Source of the DNA: Nonlabens xiamenensis
Lineage (GTDB): Bacteria > Bacteroidota > Bacteroidia > Flavobacteriales > Flavobacteriaceae
Assembly: GCF_003865345.1 (NCBI RefSeq)
Contig: NZ_RMVE01000003.1
Location: forward strand, 372,001 to 436,000
Reading direction: 5' to 3'
DNA length: 64,000 bases
Shown here: one piece after another, positions 53,354 to 62,579 of the stretch
Layout: the number at the start of each line of letters is the position of its first letter
How positions within the stretch are numbered: position 1 is the first letter of the stretch
Notes under the pieces: model-generated
The model's input: the letters and a program-made list of their open reading frames with translations, nothing else
Database searches by the model: none
Told to the model about the DNA's origin: nothing
Program-made: the position numbers and the translations under genes

Positions 53354-55987
53354 ATGAAAAAAGTATTACTCTTATCAATCTTCTTTCTATCCACCTGGAT
53401 GTCCTTCGCACAGGAAGAGTCCTCGTGGTGGATCTTTGGTATTGAGGCAGCAGTCGAATTTACCCCAAATCCCCAAAACCGTTCTAGTGACCCTGTAGTA
53501 CTCAACTCAGGTTACGCTCAGGAAGAAGGTGTTGGGACTATCTCTGATGACTCAGGTAACCTTTTGTTTTTTACCAATGGTCAAACGGTATTCAACCGAA
53601 ATGGAGATGTAATGCCCAACGGAGACGGGTTACTTGGCGGAACATCTGCTACACAGGCTTCTATCGTAGTTAAAGCTCCAGAAACACCAGGAGTTTATTT
53701 CATTTTTACAGTAGGTAATGGAAATACCACACCTCTGGCCTATTCTCGAATAGAAATGGCTTTGAATGGTGGTCTCGGTGATGTCGTTCCAGGTATCAAG
53801 AACGTTGTGCTTCTTGACACTTGTGCAGAAAAAGTTTCTGCGACTATCCAAACGGGAACAAATAATGCCTATGTAATGACCTTTGCCAGAAGTAGCGCGA
53901 CTGCTACTTCTCCTGGTTCTGGAGTTAACAATGCGTTATTTGCTTGGGAGGTTAGAGGTATTCCTTCAGCAGGTGTTTCCTTCGTAAATGCTGCTCCCGT
54001 GGCTCAAGGCGGAAACGGAGGCTTGCCTTATTATACAACGCCAACAGCTGCCTCGGGTGCTGATAGGGGAATGTTGAGAATTTCGCCAGATGGTACTAAA
54101 TTGGTAGTTTGTAACCAAAATGCCTTTACAGGTTTTGAAGGCGCCGTATTGTATGACTTTAACCCTAGTAACGGTCAGTTTGGTGGAAACGGTCTAATAT
54201 TACATACTGGACCAGTATACGGTGCAGAGTTTTCAGCCACCTCCCAGTATCTGTACCATGATGAAAGTGACGACTACGGTTCAACTGGGGATAACCCGCC
54301 TCTTGGATCTGAAATGAAAAATCTTTATCAATATAGTCTTTGCGATCAGGCCAACATTGTTTCCTCCAAGCAAACTATTGGTAGTTTTACTGGTATAGGT
54401 AGAGGAACACTTCAATTGGCCAAGGACAACAATATTTATATAGCCCATAACGGTGCGCAAAGTCTTGGTAGAATTAGTAACGTTGACACTCCCACACCGT
54501 TGGTTGAACTCAATGCTATAGATATTTCTCCTGGTAGATCTAAGCAAGGGCTACCTGTATTTATCCAGTCAGAATTTTCGAGCTCCTTTGTGGTGAATGA
54601 TCAATGTCAAGGAGATGCCACCGAATTCGTGTTGGCTTGTCTACCACAAGTCGCAGCCTCCAACTGGGATTTTGGCGACGGGAATACCACCATGGTGACT
54701 GGACCTAGTGTAGTGACGAATACTTATGCCAATCCAGGCACCTATACTGTTAGTGTAAACGTAACTAATGTCTCTGGAGATGTGCGTAACTTCAGCCAGG
54801 ATATTACAATTTTTGAAAATGGTATTGTGGATCCAGTGGATAACACTTTGCTAGATTATTGTGATGACGATAATTCAGGCTCTGAGATTGTAGACCTGAG
54901 CGTATTTACCTCTGACGTACTAGGAGGTCAAGATCCCAATACATTTGACATCAGTTATCACGCTAATATGCAGGATGCTGATGACGGTGTAAACCCATTG
55001 CCACTAAATTATGATCAATCTATAGGTACTTCTACCATTTGGGTCAGAATTGCAAACCGAACTTCGCCCATCGATGACGGTTGTAGCGCTATTGGCTCTT
55101 TTGACCTCACGGTAAGCTCAACACCTAATCTGACCAATATACCTGATTTCGAACTTTGTGACGAGCCGAATGGTGATGGACAGGAAGATTTTGATCTGGA
55201 TGGCTACCTTAGCGTGATCGATAATGCCGCAGGAAATCCTGTAGATGTAGCATACACCATTTATAATAGTGATACAGATGCGCAGACGGAAACCAATCCT
55301 ATTGACACATCTGTTCTATATACAAGTTCAGGAGGACCTGAAGTGTTGTATGTGAGATTGCAAAATACAAATGATGCTGACTGTTTTGGAGTTACTCCAT
55401 TTAATTTGGTCATCAGCCAAGCTCCCGCAATTGGAACAGCTCCAGACCTTACCGAGTGTGATGAGGCTCCAATTGATGGAATGCTGGTATTTGATTTAAG
55501 CCAACAGGATTCCTTTATAGATCCAAACGGTGGCAATACAGTTAGCTACTATAGCTCACAGGCAGATGCGGAATCAGGTGCAAATGCGTTACCAACTGAT
55601 TATAATGCTTCCAATGGTGAGCAAGTTTTTGCCAGATTACAAAACCCTGATGGTTGTTATAATACTACCTCATTTACCATCACCGTAGAAACTTGTGAAA
55701 TAGTATTCCCTGAAGGCTTCTCTCCCAACAATGATGGCCTTAATGATACTTTCTCGATTCCAGGATTGGTAGAACAGTATGACAACTTTAATTTAAAAGT
55801 GTTTAATAGAAATGGTAGCGTGGTCTATGAAACAAGCGCTTCTAACTATGAAGAGTTTGCGGGCATACCAAATTCTGGGCTTGCAGCTGGAGACGGTTTG
55901 CTGCCTACCGGTGTTTATTTCTACGTCATTCAATACAATGAGTCAGATATTGAAGACACGGCGAGTTGGGTTTACATCAATTATTAA
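53354..55987 (+). CDS. T9SS type B surface protein 3 (propeller, PKD, three modules)
   Basis: An 877-residue paralogue. Signal peptide about 1-19 (MSFAQEESSWW follows), propeller-like domain to about 420, PKD domain (SNWDFGDGN), three Cys-Asp modules (DYCDDDNSG, ELCDEPNGDG, TECDEAPIDG) and the type B sorting domain (GFSPNNDGLNDTF ... GVYFYVIQY). The first 400 residues are the most diverged of the three. It is the last gene of the run and has a terminator at 56010. Confidence 0.9.
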   Translation: MKKVLLLSIFFLSTWMSFAQEESSWWIFGIEAAVEFTPNPQNRSSDPVVLNSGYAQEEGVGTISDDSGNLLFFTNGQTVFNRNGDVMPNGDGLLGGTSATQASIVVKAPETPGVYFIFTVGNGNTTPLAYSRIEMALNGGLGDVVPGIKNVVLLDTCAEKVSATIQTGTNNAYVMTFARSSATATSPGSGVNNALFAWEVRGIPSAGVSFVNAAPVAQGGNGGLPYYTTPTAASGADRGMLRISPDGTKLVVCNQNAFTGFEGAVLYDFNPSNGQFGGNGLILHTGPVYGAEFSATSQYLYHDESDDYGSTGDNPPLGSEMKNLYQYSLCDQANIVSSKQTIGSFTGIGRGTLQLAKDNNIYIAHNGAQSLGRISNVDTPTPLVELNAIDISPGRSKQGLPVFIQSEFSSSFVVNDQCQGDATEFVLACLPQVAASNWDFGDGNTTMVTGPSVVTNTYANPGTYTVSVNVTNVSGDVRNFSQDITIFENGIVDPVDNTLLDYCDDDNSGSEIVDLSVFTSDVLGGQDPNTFDISYHANMQDADDGVNPLPLNYDQSIGTSTIWVRIANRTSPIDDGCSAIGSFDLTVSSTPNLTNIPDFELCDEPNGDGQEDFDLDGYLSVIDNAAGNPVDVAYTIYNSDTDAQTETNPIDTSVLYTSSGGPEVLYVRLQNTNDADCFGVTPFNLVISQAPAIGTAPDLTECDEAPIDGMLVFDLSQQDSFIDPNGGNTVSYYSSQADAESGANALPTDYNASNGEQVFARLQNPDGCYNTTSFTITVETCEIVFPEGFSPNNDGLNDTFSIPGLVEQYDNFNLKVFNRNGSVVYETSASNYEEFAGIPNSGLAAGDGLLPTGVYFYVIQYNESDIEDTASWVYINY

Positions 55988-56009
55988 ATCCCGCTAAACA
56001 GCTTAAGTT

Positions 56010-56042
56010 AAGTCCCAACCTATTTGGTTGGGACTTTTTTTT
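56010..56042 (+). terminator. Intrinsic terminator after the T9SS surface-protein cluster
   Basis: Stem 56010-56020 / 56026-56036 (11 bp, AAGTCCCAACC) with TATTT loop, then eight T. Confidence 0.85.
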
Positions 56043-56239
56043 GCTTCATAGATAATGTATAAAAATTGTGCTGTGACCTCACGGAGTTAACGATCCATGC
56101 TTTACAATAGATGGCACGCCAAATTATCACAAGTATCAAACGCAGTCAACATTTATAGGCATTGACAAAAAAGCAGCTATCGAGGTAGTTGCAATCCAAC
56201 CACAACCGCCCTCCTACTATAACGATTGAAAATTTTGTT
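56043..56239. other. Region between terminator and MarR operator without a clear gene
   Basis: A 50-codon open frame without a start (56077-56226, plus strand; reads HGVNDPCFTIDGTPNYH and FIGIDKKAAIEVV) has a coding look but is too short to judge. Nothing else seen. Confidence 0.3.
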
Positions 56240-56265
56240 ATTTTACTATGCACGCATAATAAAAT
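56240..56265. promoter_or_regulatory. Candidate MarR operator
   Basis: A 26-bp dyad: ATTTTA-C-TATGC-AC-GCATA-A-TAAAAT with one mismatched pair, 27 bp before the MarR gene. Its size and position fit an autoregulatory MarR-family site. Confidence 0.6.
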
Positions 56266-56292
56266 TAAGTATATTGCAACATATTTCAGAAT

Positions 56293-56751
56293 ATGAGAGA
56301 TAAGACGATAGATTATATTTTAAGAGCGACCTGGATGTCTGTTTCAAAAATGTACAATGAACAGGCAGCGGTCAAAGGCAGTACCATGTCTACTGGATTT
56401 GCCTTAATCAGTATTGATCCTGAATCTGGTACTCCCAGTACAGCCTTGGGACCAAAAATGGGAATGGAAGCCACTTCCCTATCTAGAACACTCAAAATGA
56501 TGGAAAACAAAGGCTTGATCGAAAGACGTAAAAACCCAGAAGATGGACGCAGTGTTTTGATTCACCTCACCGATTTTGGGATGGAGATGCGCGAATTTTC
56601 TAAATCTGTTGTTAAAACCTTCGATCAAACCGTTAGGGATGAAATAGATCCAGAAAAATTGGATACCTTTCTAGAAGTTGCCTATAAAATCAATGAGATC
56701 GTCAACTCCAAAAAAATTTTCAAACAAAAATCTTTATTAGTTCAAAAATAA
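56293..56751 (+). CDS. MarR-family transcriptional regulator
   Basis: A 152-residue winged-helix regulator. The recognition helix region is GMEATSLSRTLKMMENKGLI and the wing is RRKNPEDGRSVLIHLT, with dimerisation helices at both ends. It starts a four-gene beta-oxidation unit, with the next start only 2 bp downstream, so it likely represses the operon until acyl-CoA or fatty acid binds (inference by position; FadR-like role). The dyad at 56240 is its likely site. Confidence 0.88.
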   Translation: MRDKTIDYILRATWMSVSKMYNEQAAVKGSTMSTGFALISIDPESGTPSTALGPKMGMEATSLSRTLKMMENKGLIERRKNPEDGRSVLIHLTDFGMEMREFSKSVVKTFDQTVRDEIDPEKLDTFLEVAYKINEIVNSKKIFKQKSLLVQK

Positions 56752-56752
56752 A

Positions 56753-59161
56753 ATGGGAAAACGCAGAATAAAACACGTAACCGTCATAGGTTCAGGTATC
56801 ATGGGAAGCGGGATTGCCTGTCACTTTGCCAACATAGGCTGTGAAGTACGTTTGCTAGACATCGTACCGCGAGAGCTTACTGAAAAAGAGAAAGCCAAAG
56901 GCCTGACCCTGGAAGATAAAGCGGTGCGCAACCGTATAGTGAATGAAAATCTTCAATCTGCCATTAAAAGCAAACCAGCACCTCTGTACGATACTTCCTT
57001 TGCCAAGAGAATCTCTACTGGAAATTTAGAAGACGATTTGCACACGATCAAAAATACTGATTGGATCATTGAGGTAGTGGTCGAGCGCCTGGATATCAAA
57101 AAATCAGTTTTTGAGAAAATAGAACAATACCGCACGCCGGGAACTCTGATTACTTCAAACACTTCGGGTATTCCCATTGCTTTCATGAATGAAGGACGTA
57201 GTGAGGATTTCCAAAAACATTTTGCAGTAACCCATTTCTTTAATCCCCCACGTTACCTACAGTTGTTTGAAGTAGTTCCTGGACCCAACTGTGATCCAGA
57301 AGTTACCGATTTCCTTATGGAATACGGTGAAAAGTACCTGGGAAAGACAGCCGTTTTGGCCAAGGACACACCAGCCTTTATCGGTAATCGAATAGGAATA
57401 TTTTCTATCCAAAGTCTCTTCCACACCGTCAAGGAAATGGACATGACGGTAACTGAAGTCGATAAACTCACTGGTCCAGTGATTGGACGCCAGAAGTCCG
57501 CGACGTTTAGAACTGTTGATGTAGTAGGCTTGGATACCTTGGTACATGTCGCTAACGGAGTTTATGAAAACTGCCCTGAGGACGAACACCGAGATACCTT
57601 TAAGCTACCTGACTTCATCGATAAGATGATGGAAAACAAATGGTTAGGTTCCAAAACCGGTCAAGGTTTCTACAAAAAAGTGAAAAATGATGACGGGAAA
57701 AGCGAAATTCTAGCGTTGAACCTGGATTCCATGGACTATGAAAACCAAGGCAAAGCCAAATTTGCTACACTGGAAATGACCAAAACTATCGACAAGGTAG
57801 TCGATCGATTCCCAGTGTTGATAAAAGGTAAAGACAAGGCTGGCGAATTTTATCGCAAGAGTTTTGCTGCTTTATTTGCGTATGTACAGCATCGAATCCC
57901 AGAAATCTCTGACGAACTGTACCGCATTGATGATGCGATGAGTGCAGGTTTCGGATGGGAACATGGACCTTATCAAATCTGGGATGCCGTGGGTGTAGAG
58001 AAAGGTATCGAATTGATGAAGGCTATCGGGAAAGAGCCTGCAGCCTGGGTAACCGAAATGTTGGACAAAGGCTTTGACTCGTTTTATACGGTTAAAGATG
58101 GCGCCACCTACTACTACTCTATTCCAGATAAAGACTATGTGAAGAAACCTGGTCAGGATAGCGTAGTTATACTCGATAATATCAGACCTAGCCAAGAGAT
58201 ATGGAGCAACTCTGGAGTATCCATTCAAGACCTGGGAGATGGTATCATCAACTGTGAATTCCGTTCCAAGATGAATTCCATCGGTGGTGATGTTTTAGCC
58301 GGACTCAATAAAGCCATTGATCTTGCCGAAGAAAAGTACGACGGACTGGTAATCGCCAATCAAGGTACCAACTTTTCTGTGGGTGCCAATATAGGTATGA
58401 TCTTTATGATGGCTGTTGAACAGGAATACGACGAATTGAATATGGCTGTTAAGCAGTTTCAGAATACTTGTATGAGATTGCGATACAGCAGCATTCCTAC
58501 CGTTGTTGCCCCTCACCAGATGACGCTGGGAGGTGGTTGTGAAATGTCCCTGCACGCCGACGCCGTTGTCGCTGCCGCCGAGACTTACATTGGTTTGGTT
58601 GAATTTGGGGTTGGATTGATCCCTGGTGGTGGTGGTTCTAAAGAAATGACGTTGAGAGCGGCAGATGGCTTTGAAAAAGGCGACGTGGAATTGAACCGAC
58701 TCAGAGAGTACTTTCTGACTATCGGACAAGCCAAAGTAGCTACCAGTGCTTATGAGGCCTATGACCTCGGAATTTTGCAACATGGAAAAGATAAAGTGGT
58801 AGTCAACCCGGCTCATCAGATCGCTTTCGCGAAAGCGCAAGCCCGAATGATGGCTGATATGGGTTATACACAACCACCTGCCCGAAAAGATATCAAGGTT
58901 TTGGGTAAACAAGCCTTGGGAATGTTTTACGTAGGAACCGATGCGATGAAGGCTGGGAACTATATCAGTGAACATGACTTGAAAATCGCCAACAAATTGG
59001 CTTACGTTATGGCAGGAGGTGATTTGAGTCAGGCACAGGAAGTCAGTGAGCAATATCTATTGGATTTGGAGCGCGAGGCATTCTTGAGCCTTACTGGAGA
59101 ACGCAAAACGCTTGAACGTTTGCAGCACATGATCCAGAAAGGAAAACCATTGAGAAACTAA
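56753..59161 (+). CDS. fadN: 3-hydroxyacyl-CoA dehydrogenase / enoyl-CoA hydratase
   Basis: An 802-residue bifunctional beta-oxidation enzyme of the FadN layout: NAD-binding dehydrogenase first (VIGSGIMGSGIACHF, residues about 11-25; NPPRYLQLFEVVPG) and a crotonase domain in the C-terminal half (GGGCEMSLHADAVV, EFGVGLIPGGGGSKEM). It performs the hydration and oxidation of enoyl-CoA. Family members are about 790-800 residues. It precedes the thiolase and acyl-CoA dehydrogenase of the same pathway. The palindrome at 58822 encodes AFAKA (residue 691 on). Confidence 0.92.
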   Translation: MGKRRIKHVTVIGSGIMGSGIACHFANIGCEVRLLDIVPRELTEKEKAKGLTLEDKAVRNRIVNENLQSAIKSKPAPLYDTSFAKRISTGNLEDDLHTIKNTDWIIEVVVERLDIKKSVFEKIEQYRTPGTLITSNTSGIPIAFMNEGRSEDFQKHFAVTHFFNPPRYLQLFEVVPGPNCDPEVTDFLMEYGEKYLGKTAVLAKDTPAFIGNRIGIFSIQSLFHTVKEMDMTVTEVDKLTGPVIGRQKSATFRTVDVVGLDTLVHVANGVYENCPEDEHRDTFKLPDFIDKMMENKWLGSKTGQGFYKKVKNDDGKSEILALNLDSMDYENQGKAKFATLEMTKTIDKVVDRFPVLIKGKDKAGEFYRKSFAALFAYVQHRIPEISDELYRIDDAMSAGFGWEHGPYQIWDAVGVEKGIELMKAIGKEPAAWVTEMLDKGFDSFYTVKDGATYYYSIPDKDYVKKPGQDSVVILDNIRPSQEIWSNSGVSIQDLGDGIINCEFRSKMNSIGGDVLAGLNKAIDLAEEKYDGLVIANQGTNFSVGANIGMIFMMAVEQEYDELNMAVKQFQNTCMRLRYSSIPTVVAPHQMTLGGGCEMSLHADAVVAAAETYIGLVEFGVGLIPGGGGSKEMTLRAADGFEKGDVELNRLREYFLTIGQAKVATSAYEAYDLGILQHGKDKVVVNPAHQIAFAKAQARMMADMGYTQPPARKDIKVLGKQALGMFYVGTDAMKAGNYISEHDLKIANKLAYVMAGGDLSQAQEVSEQYLLDLEREAFLSLTGERKTLERLQHMIQKGKPLRN
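58822..58837. repeat. Iterated palindrome CGCTTTCGCGAAAGCG
   Basis: Exact copy inside the fadN-like gene, read as AFAKA. Confidence 0.9.
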
Positions 59162-59281
59162 ACGTAAAGTAATGGGACTGAACAATAGAGGTAGAGTCTT
59201 AGACTTATAAAACTGGTCTTACCTATCCAGAAATAAACGGATCATGAGTTCCATTTTGTTGAACAATATCAAACACTAACA

Positions 59282-60475
59282 ATGAGTACAACAGCATATA
59301 TAGTAGCCGCCAAAAGAACAGCGGTAGGAAAATCGGGAAGAGGCGTATTTCGCTTTAAGCGACCTGACGAACTCGCAGCAGAAACCATCCAGGGAATGCT
59401 TAAGGAGGTTCCTGGACTGGATCCTTCCAAAATCGATGATATGATCGTAGGGAATGCCATGCCAGAAGCAGAGCAAGGTCTTAATATGGCCAGACAAATA
59501 TCCCTTTTGGCGCTCGACCGGGTGGATGTTCCTGGAATCAGTATCAATCGCTGGTGCGCCTCTGGATTAGATGCCATTGGTGCGGCCGTCGCTAGGGTAC
59601 AATCTGGGATGGCCCAATGTGTAGTTGCCGGTGGGGTAGAAAGCATGAGTTATGTTCCTATGGGTGGGTATAAACCAACCCCAGATTATCAATTGGCTAA
59701 ACAAGGCCATGAAGACTATTATTGGGGAATGGGACTTACCGCTGAAGAGGTAGCCAACGAATACAATGTTTCCCGTGAAGAACAGGATCAATTTGCCTAT
59801 GATTCTCACATGAAGGCACTAAAGGCCCAGGATGAAGACAGATTTCAGGACCAAATCGTTCCTATCGAGGTAGAAGAAACCTACCTAGATGAGGATGGAA
59901 AGAAAAAGACGCGCACTTATACCGTGACCAAAGATGAAGGTCCCAGAAGGGGAACCAGTTTGGAAGCCTTGGCCAAGTTGAGACCAGTTTTTGCCGCCGG
60001 AGGAAGCGTTACCGCAGGAAATAGTTCGCAAACCAGTGATGGAGCAGCTTTCACATTGGTAATGAGCGAAGAAATGGTCAACGAATTAGGTATCAAACCT
60101 ATCGCGAGATTGGTGAGTTTTGCTGTTGCTGCCGTAGAACCTAGAATCATGGGAATTGCACCTATCAAGGCTATCCCAAAAGCTTTGGAGCAAGCTGGCT
60201 TAAAACAAGAAGATATGGCCCTGATCGAATTGAATGAGGCCTTTGCCAGTCAATCCGTTGCTGTCGTAAAGGAATTGGGTCTGGATAAAGACATCGTTAA
60301 TGTCAATGGTGGTGCCATTGCTTTGGGTCACCCGCTGGGATGTTCCGGAGCGAAGCTATCTGTTCAGATTTTTGATGAAATGCGCAAAAGAGGCAACCAA
60401 AACAAATACTGCATGGTCACCATGTGTGTAGGGACTGGCCAAGGTGCTGCTGGTATTTTTGAGTTTTTGAATTAA
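59282..60475 (+). CDS. Acetyl-CoA C-acyltransferase (thiolase)
   Basis: A 397-residue thiolase that cleaves 3-ketoacyl-CoA. The nucleophilic cysteine is in NRWCASGLDAIG (about residue 91), the catalytic histidine in GGAIALGHPLGCSG and the second cysteine in MCVGTGQGAAG. It is the FadA/FadI partner of the preceding enzyme, 120 bp downstream of it. Confidence 0.93.
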   Translation: MSTTAYIVAAKRTAVGKSGRGVFRFKRPDELAAETIQGMLKEVPGLDPSKIDDMIVGNAMPEAEQGLNMARQISLLALDRVDVPGISINRWCASGLDAIGAAVARVQSGMAQCVVAGGVESMSYVPMGGYKPTPDYQLAKQGHEDYYWGMGLTAEEVANEYNVSREEQDQFAYDSHMKALKAQDEDRFQDQIVPIEVEETYLDEDGKKKTRTYTVTKDEGPRRGTSLEALAKLRPVFAAGGSVTAGNSSQTSDGAAFTLVMSEEMVNELGIKPIARLVSFAVAAVEPRIMGIAPIKAIPKALEQAGLKQEDMALIELNEAFASQSVAVVKELGLDKDIVNVNGGAIALGHPLGCSGAKLSVQIFDEMRKRGNQNKYCMVTMCVGTGQGAAGIFEFLN

Positions 60476-60579
60476 TCAGAGACGCAGCAGTCTTTACGGC
60501 AGGAAAGCATAGCCTTGAAATAAGTATTGGGAGATAGCCCAGTGCCATAAACAATTAAAGAAAAGCAAGATTTTATAAC

Positions 60580-62385
60580 ATGGAAACTTTAGAAAAAAAA
60601 CAACTCATACGCGGAGGACAGTTCATCGTCAAGGAATCTGATCCGCAGGATATTTTTACTCCAGAAGATTTTTCTGAGGAGCAGGTGATGATGAAGGAAT
60701 CGGTCACCGAATTTGTGGATAAGGAAATTGTACCGCATAAGGAAAGATTTGAAAAGAAAGATTATGCGCTGACAGAAGAAGTTATGCGTAAAGCTGGTGA
60801 AATGGGCTTCCTGGGGGTTGCCGTACCAGAAGAATACGATGGGTTGGGAATGGGCTTTGTATCTACCATGCTCGTTTGTGATTACATTTCTGGAGCCACT
60901 GGATCTATTGCTACAGCCTTTGGAGCACATACTGGTATTGGTACCATGCCGATCACCCTATATGGAACTGAAGAGCAAAAGAAAAAGTACGTCCCTAAAT
61001 TGGCTACCGGAGAATGGTTTGGCGCTTACTGTTTGACGGAGCCTGGAGCTGGATCTGATGCCAATTCAGGTAAGACAAAAGCCGAGTTGACTGAAGACGG
61101 TAAACACTACAAAATCAATGGCCAGAAAATGTGGATCTCCAACGCTGGTTTCTGTAATGTTTTTATCGTTTTTGCCCGTATTGAAGATGACAAGAATATT
61201 ACCGGATTTATCGTAGAAAATGATCCTGAAAACGGTATTTCCATGAATCCGGAAGAACACAAATTGGGAATCCACTCCTCTTCTACCCGTCAGGTTTTCT
61301 TTAATGACACCATGGTGCCTGTAGAAAATATGTTGGCTGGCCGCGGAGAAGGCTTTAAAATCGCTATGAACGCCTTAAATGTTGGACGTATTAAACTTGC
61401 CGCAGCCTGTTTGGACGCTCAACGCAGGGTAATCTCCTTGGCTACTCAATACGCCAATGAGCGCGAGCAATTTAAAACACCAATTGCCAAATTTGGTGCC
61501 ATCCGCAAGAAATTGGCTGATATGGCCACCAGTGCCTATGTGGGTGAAAGTGCTTCTTACCGTGCCGCCAAGGATATAGAAAATCGGATCCATATACGTC
61601 AGGAAGAAGGTGCTGCTTTCGCGGAAGCGGAATTAAAAGGAGTTGAAGAATTTGCGATAGAATGTTCCATTCTTAAGGTAGCTGTTTCTGAAGATATCCA
61701 AAATTGTTCTGATGAAGGTATCCAAATCTATGGCGGAATGGGCTTTAGCGCTGATGCACCCATGGAAGCTGCCTGGAGAGATGCTCGTATTTCCAGAATT
61801 TATGAAGGTACCAATGAAATCAATCGAATGCTAGCCGTAGGTATGTTGGTCAAAAAAGCCATGAAAGGACATGTGGACCTTTTGGGTCCTGCACAAGCCG
61901 TGGGTAGCGAGTTGACCTCCATCCCTTCTTTTGACACACCAGATTTCTCGGCACCATTATCAGAAGAAATGGATATGGTCAAGAAGTTGAAAAAAGTATT
62001 TTTAATGGTGGCTGGTAGCGCTGTACAGAAATTGGGGACTGAATTGGAAAAACACCAACAGCTGTTAATGGCTGCCTCTGATATCTTGATTGAGATCTAC
62101 ATGGCAGAAAGCGCCATCCTGCGTACGCAAAAGAATATTGCGCGTACCAGCGAGGAAGCCCAAAAGGAACAAGTGGCTATGTCCAAGCTTTATCTCTACA
62201 ATGCTGTAAAAATCATACAGAACAGAGCTGAAGAAGGTATTTCTAGCTTTGCCGAAGGTGATGAGCAACGTATGATGTTAATGGGGCTAAAACGTTTTAC
62301 CAAATATGCTAACCTACCTAATATCGTGGCTTTGAGAAACACGATTGCAGACAAGGTGACTGAGGAAAACAAATACCCATTCTAA
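60580..62385 (+). CDS. Acyl-CoA dehydrogenase family protein, 600-residue type
   Basis: A 601-residue flavoenzyme that makes the trans-2-enoyl-CoA. The FAD and substrate motifs CLTEPGAGSDANS and WISNAGF are present, and the catalytic base is expected near the YEGTNEINRM motif at about residue 408. The C-terminal 170 residues extend beyond the usual 380-residue enzyme, as in VLCAD-like forms. A degenerate palindrome (61614-61629) is read as AFAEAE. A terminator follows. Confidence 0.92.
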   Translation: METLEKKQLIRGGQFIVKESDPQDIFTPEDFSEEQVMMKESVTEFVDKEIVPHKERFEKKDYALTEEVMRKAGEMGFLGVAVPEEYDGLGMGFVSTMLVCDYISGATGSIATAFGAHTGIGTMPITLYGTEEQKKKYVPKLATGEWFGAYCLTEPGAGSDANSGKTKAELTEDGKHYKINGQKMWISNAGFCNVFIVFARIEDDKNITGFIVENDPENGISMNPEEHKLGIHSSSTRQVFFNDTMVPVENMLAGRGEGFKIAMNALNVGRIKLAAACLDAQRRVISLATQYANEREQFKTPIAKFGAIRKKLADMATSAYVGESASYRAAKDIENRIHIRQEEGAAFAEAELKGVEEFAIECSILKVAVSEDIQNCSDEGIQIYGGMGFSADAPMEAAWRDARISRIYEGTNEINRMLAVGMLVKKAMKGHVDLLGPAQAVGSELTSIPSFDTPDFSAPLSEEMDMVKKLKKVFLMVAGSAVQKLGTELEKHQQLLMAASDILIEIYMAESAILRTQKNIARTSEEAQKEQVAMSKLYLYNAVKIIQNRAEEGISSFAEGDEQRMMLMGLKRFTKYANLPNIVALRNTIADKVTEENKYPF

Positions 62386-62405
62386 TTTTTAATTTTAAGT
62401 GAACT

Positions 62406-62436
62406 AAAGCCGCTTCCCGTTTGGAAAGCGGCTTTT
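62406..62436 (+). terminator. Intrinsic terminator of the beta-oxidation operon
   Basis: AAAGCCGCTT (62406-62415) pairs with AAGCGGCTTT, with a short irregular apex, followed by T-rich sequence. Confidence 0.75.
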
Positions 62437-62579
62437 GATTTTTAATGCAGTTCCAAAAATTTGATTGGCTAGGTCACAGAGGAAAGCATGCTACAGGTAA
62501 TTATTTAATATTTGTTCCACAAATGGTCTTAACATAAACTAAACATCATTGTTATGGACAAGGCTTAATTTTGCAGCCT

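Noticed and set aside
56077-56226. Fifty-codon frame before the MarR operator as a transposase remnant
   Set aside because: No start codon, no recognised motif; an open stretch this long is not rare by chance.
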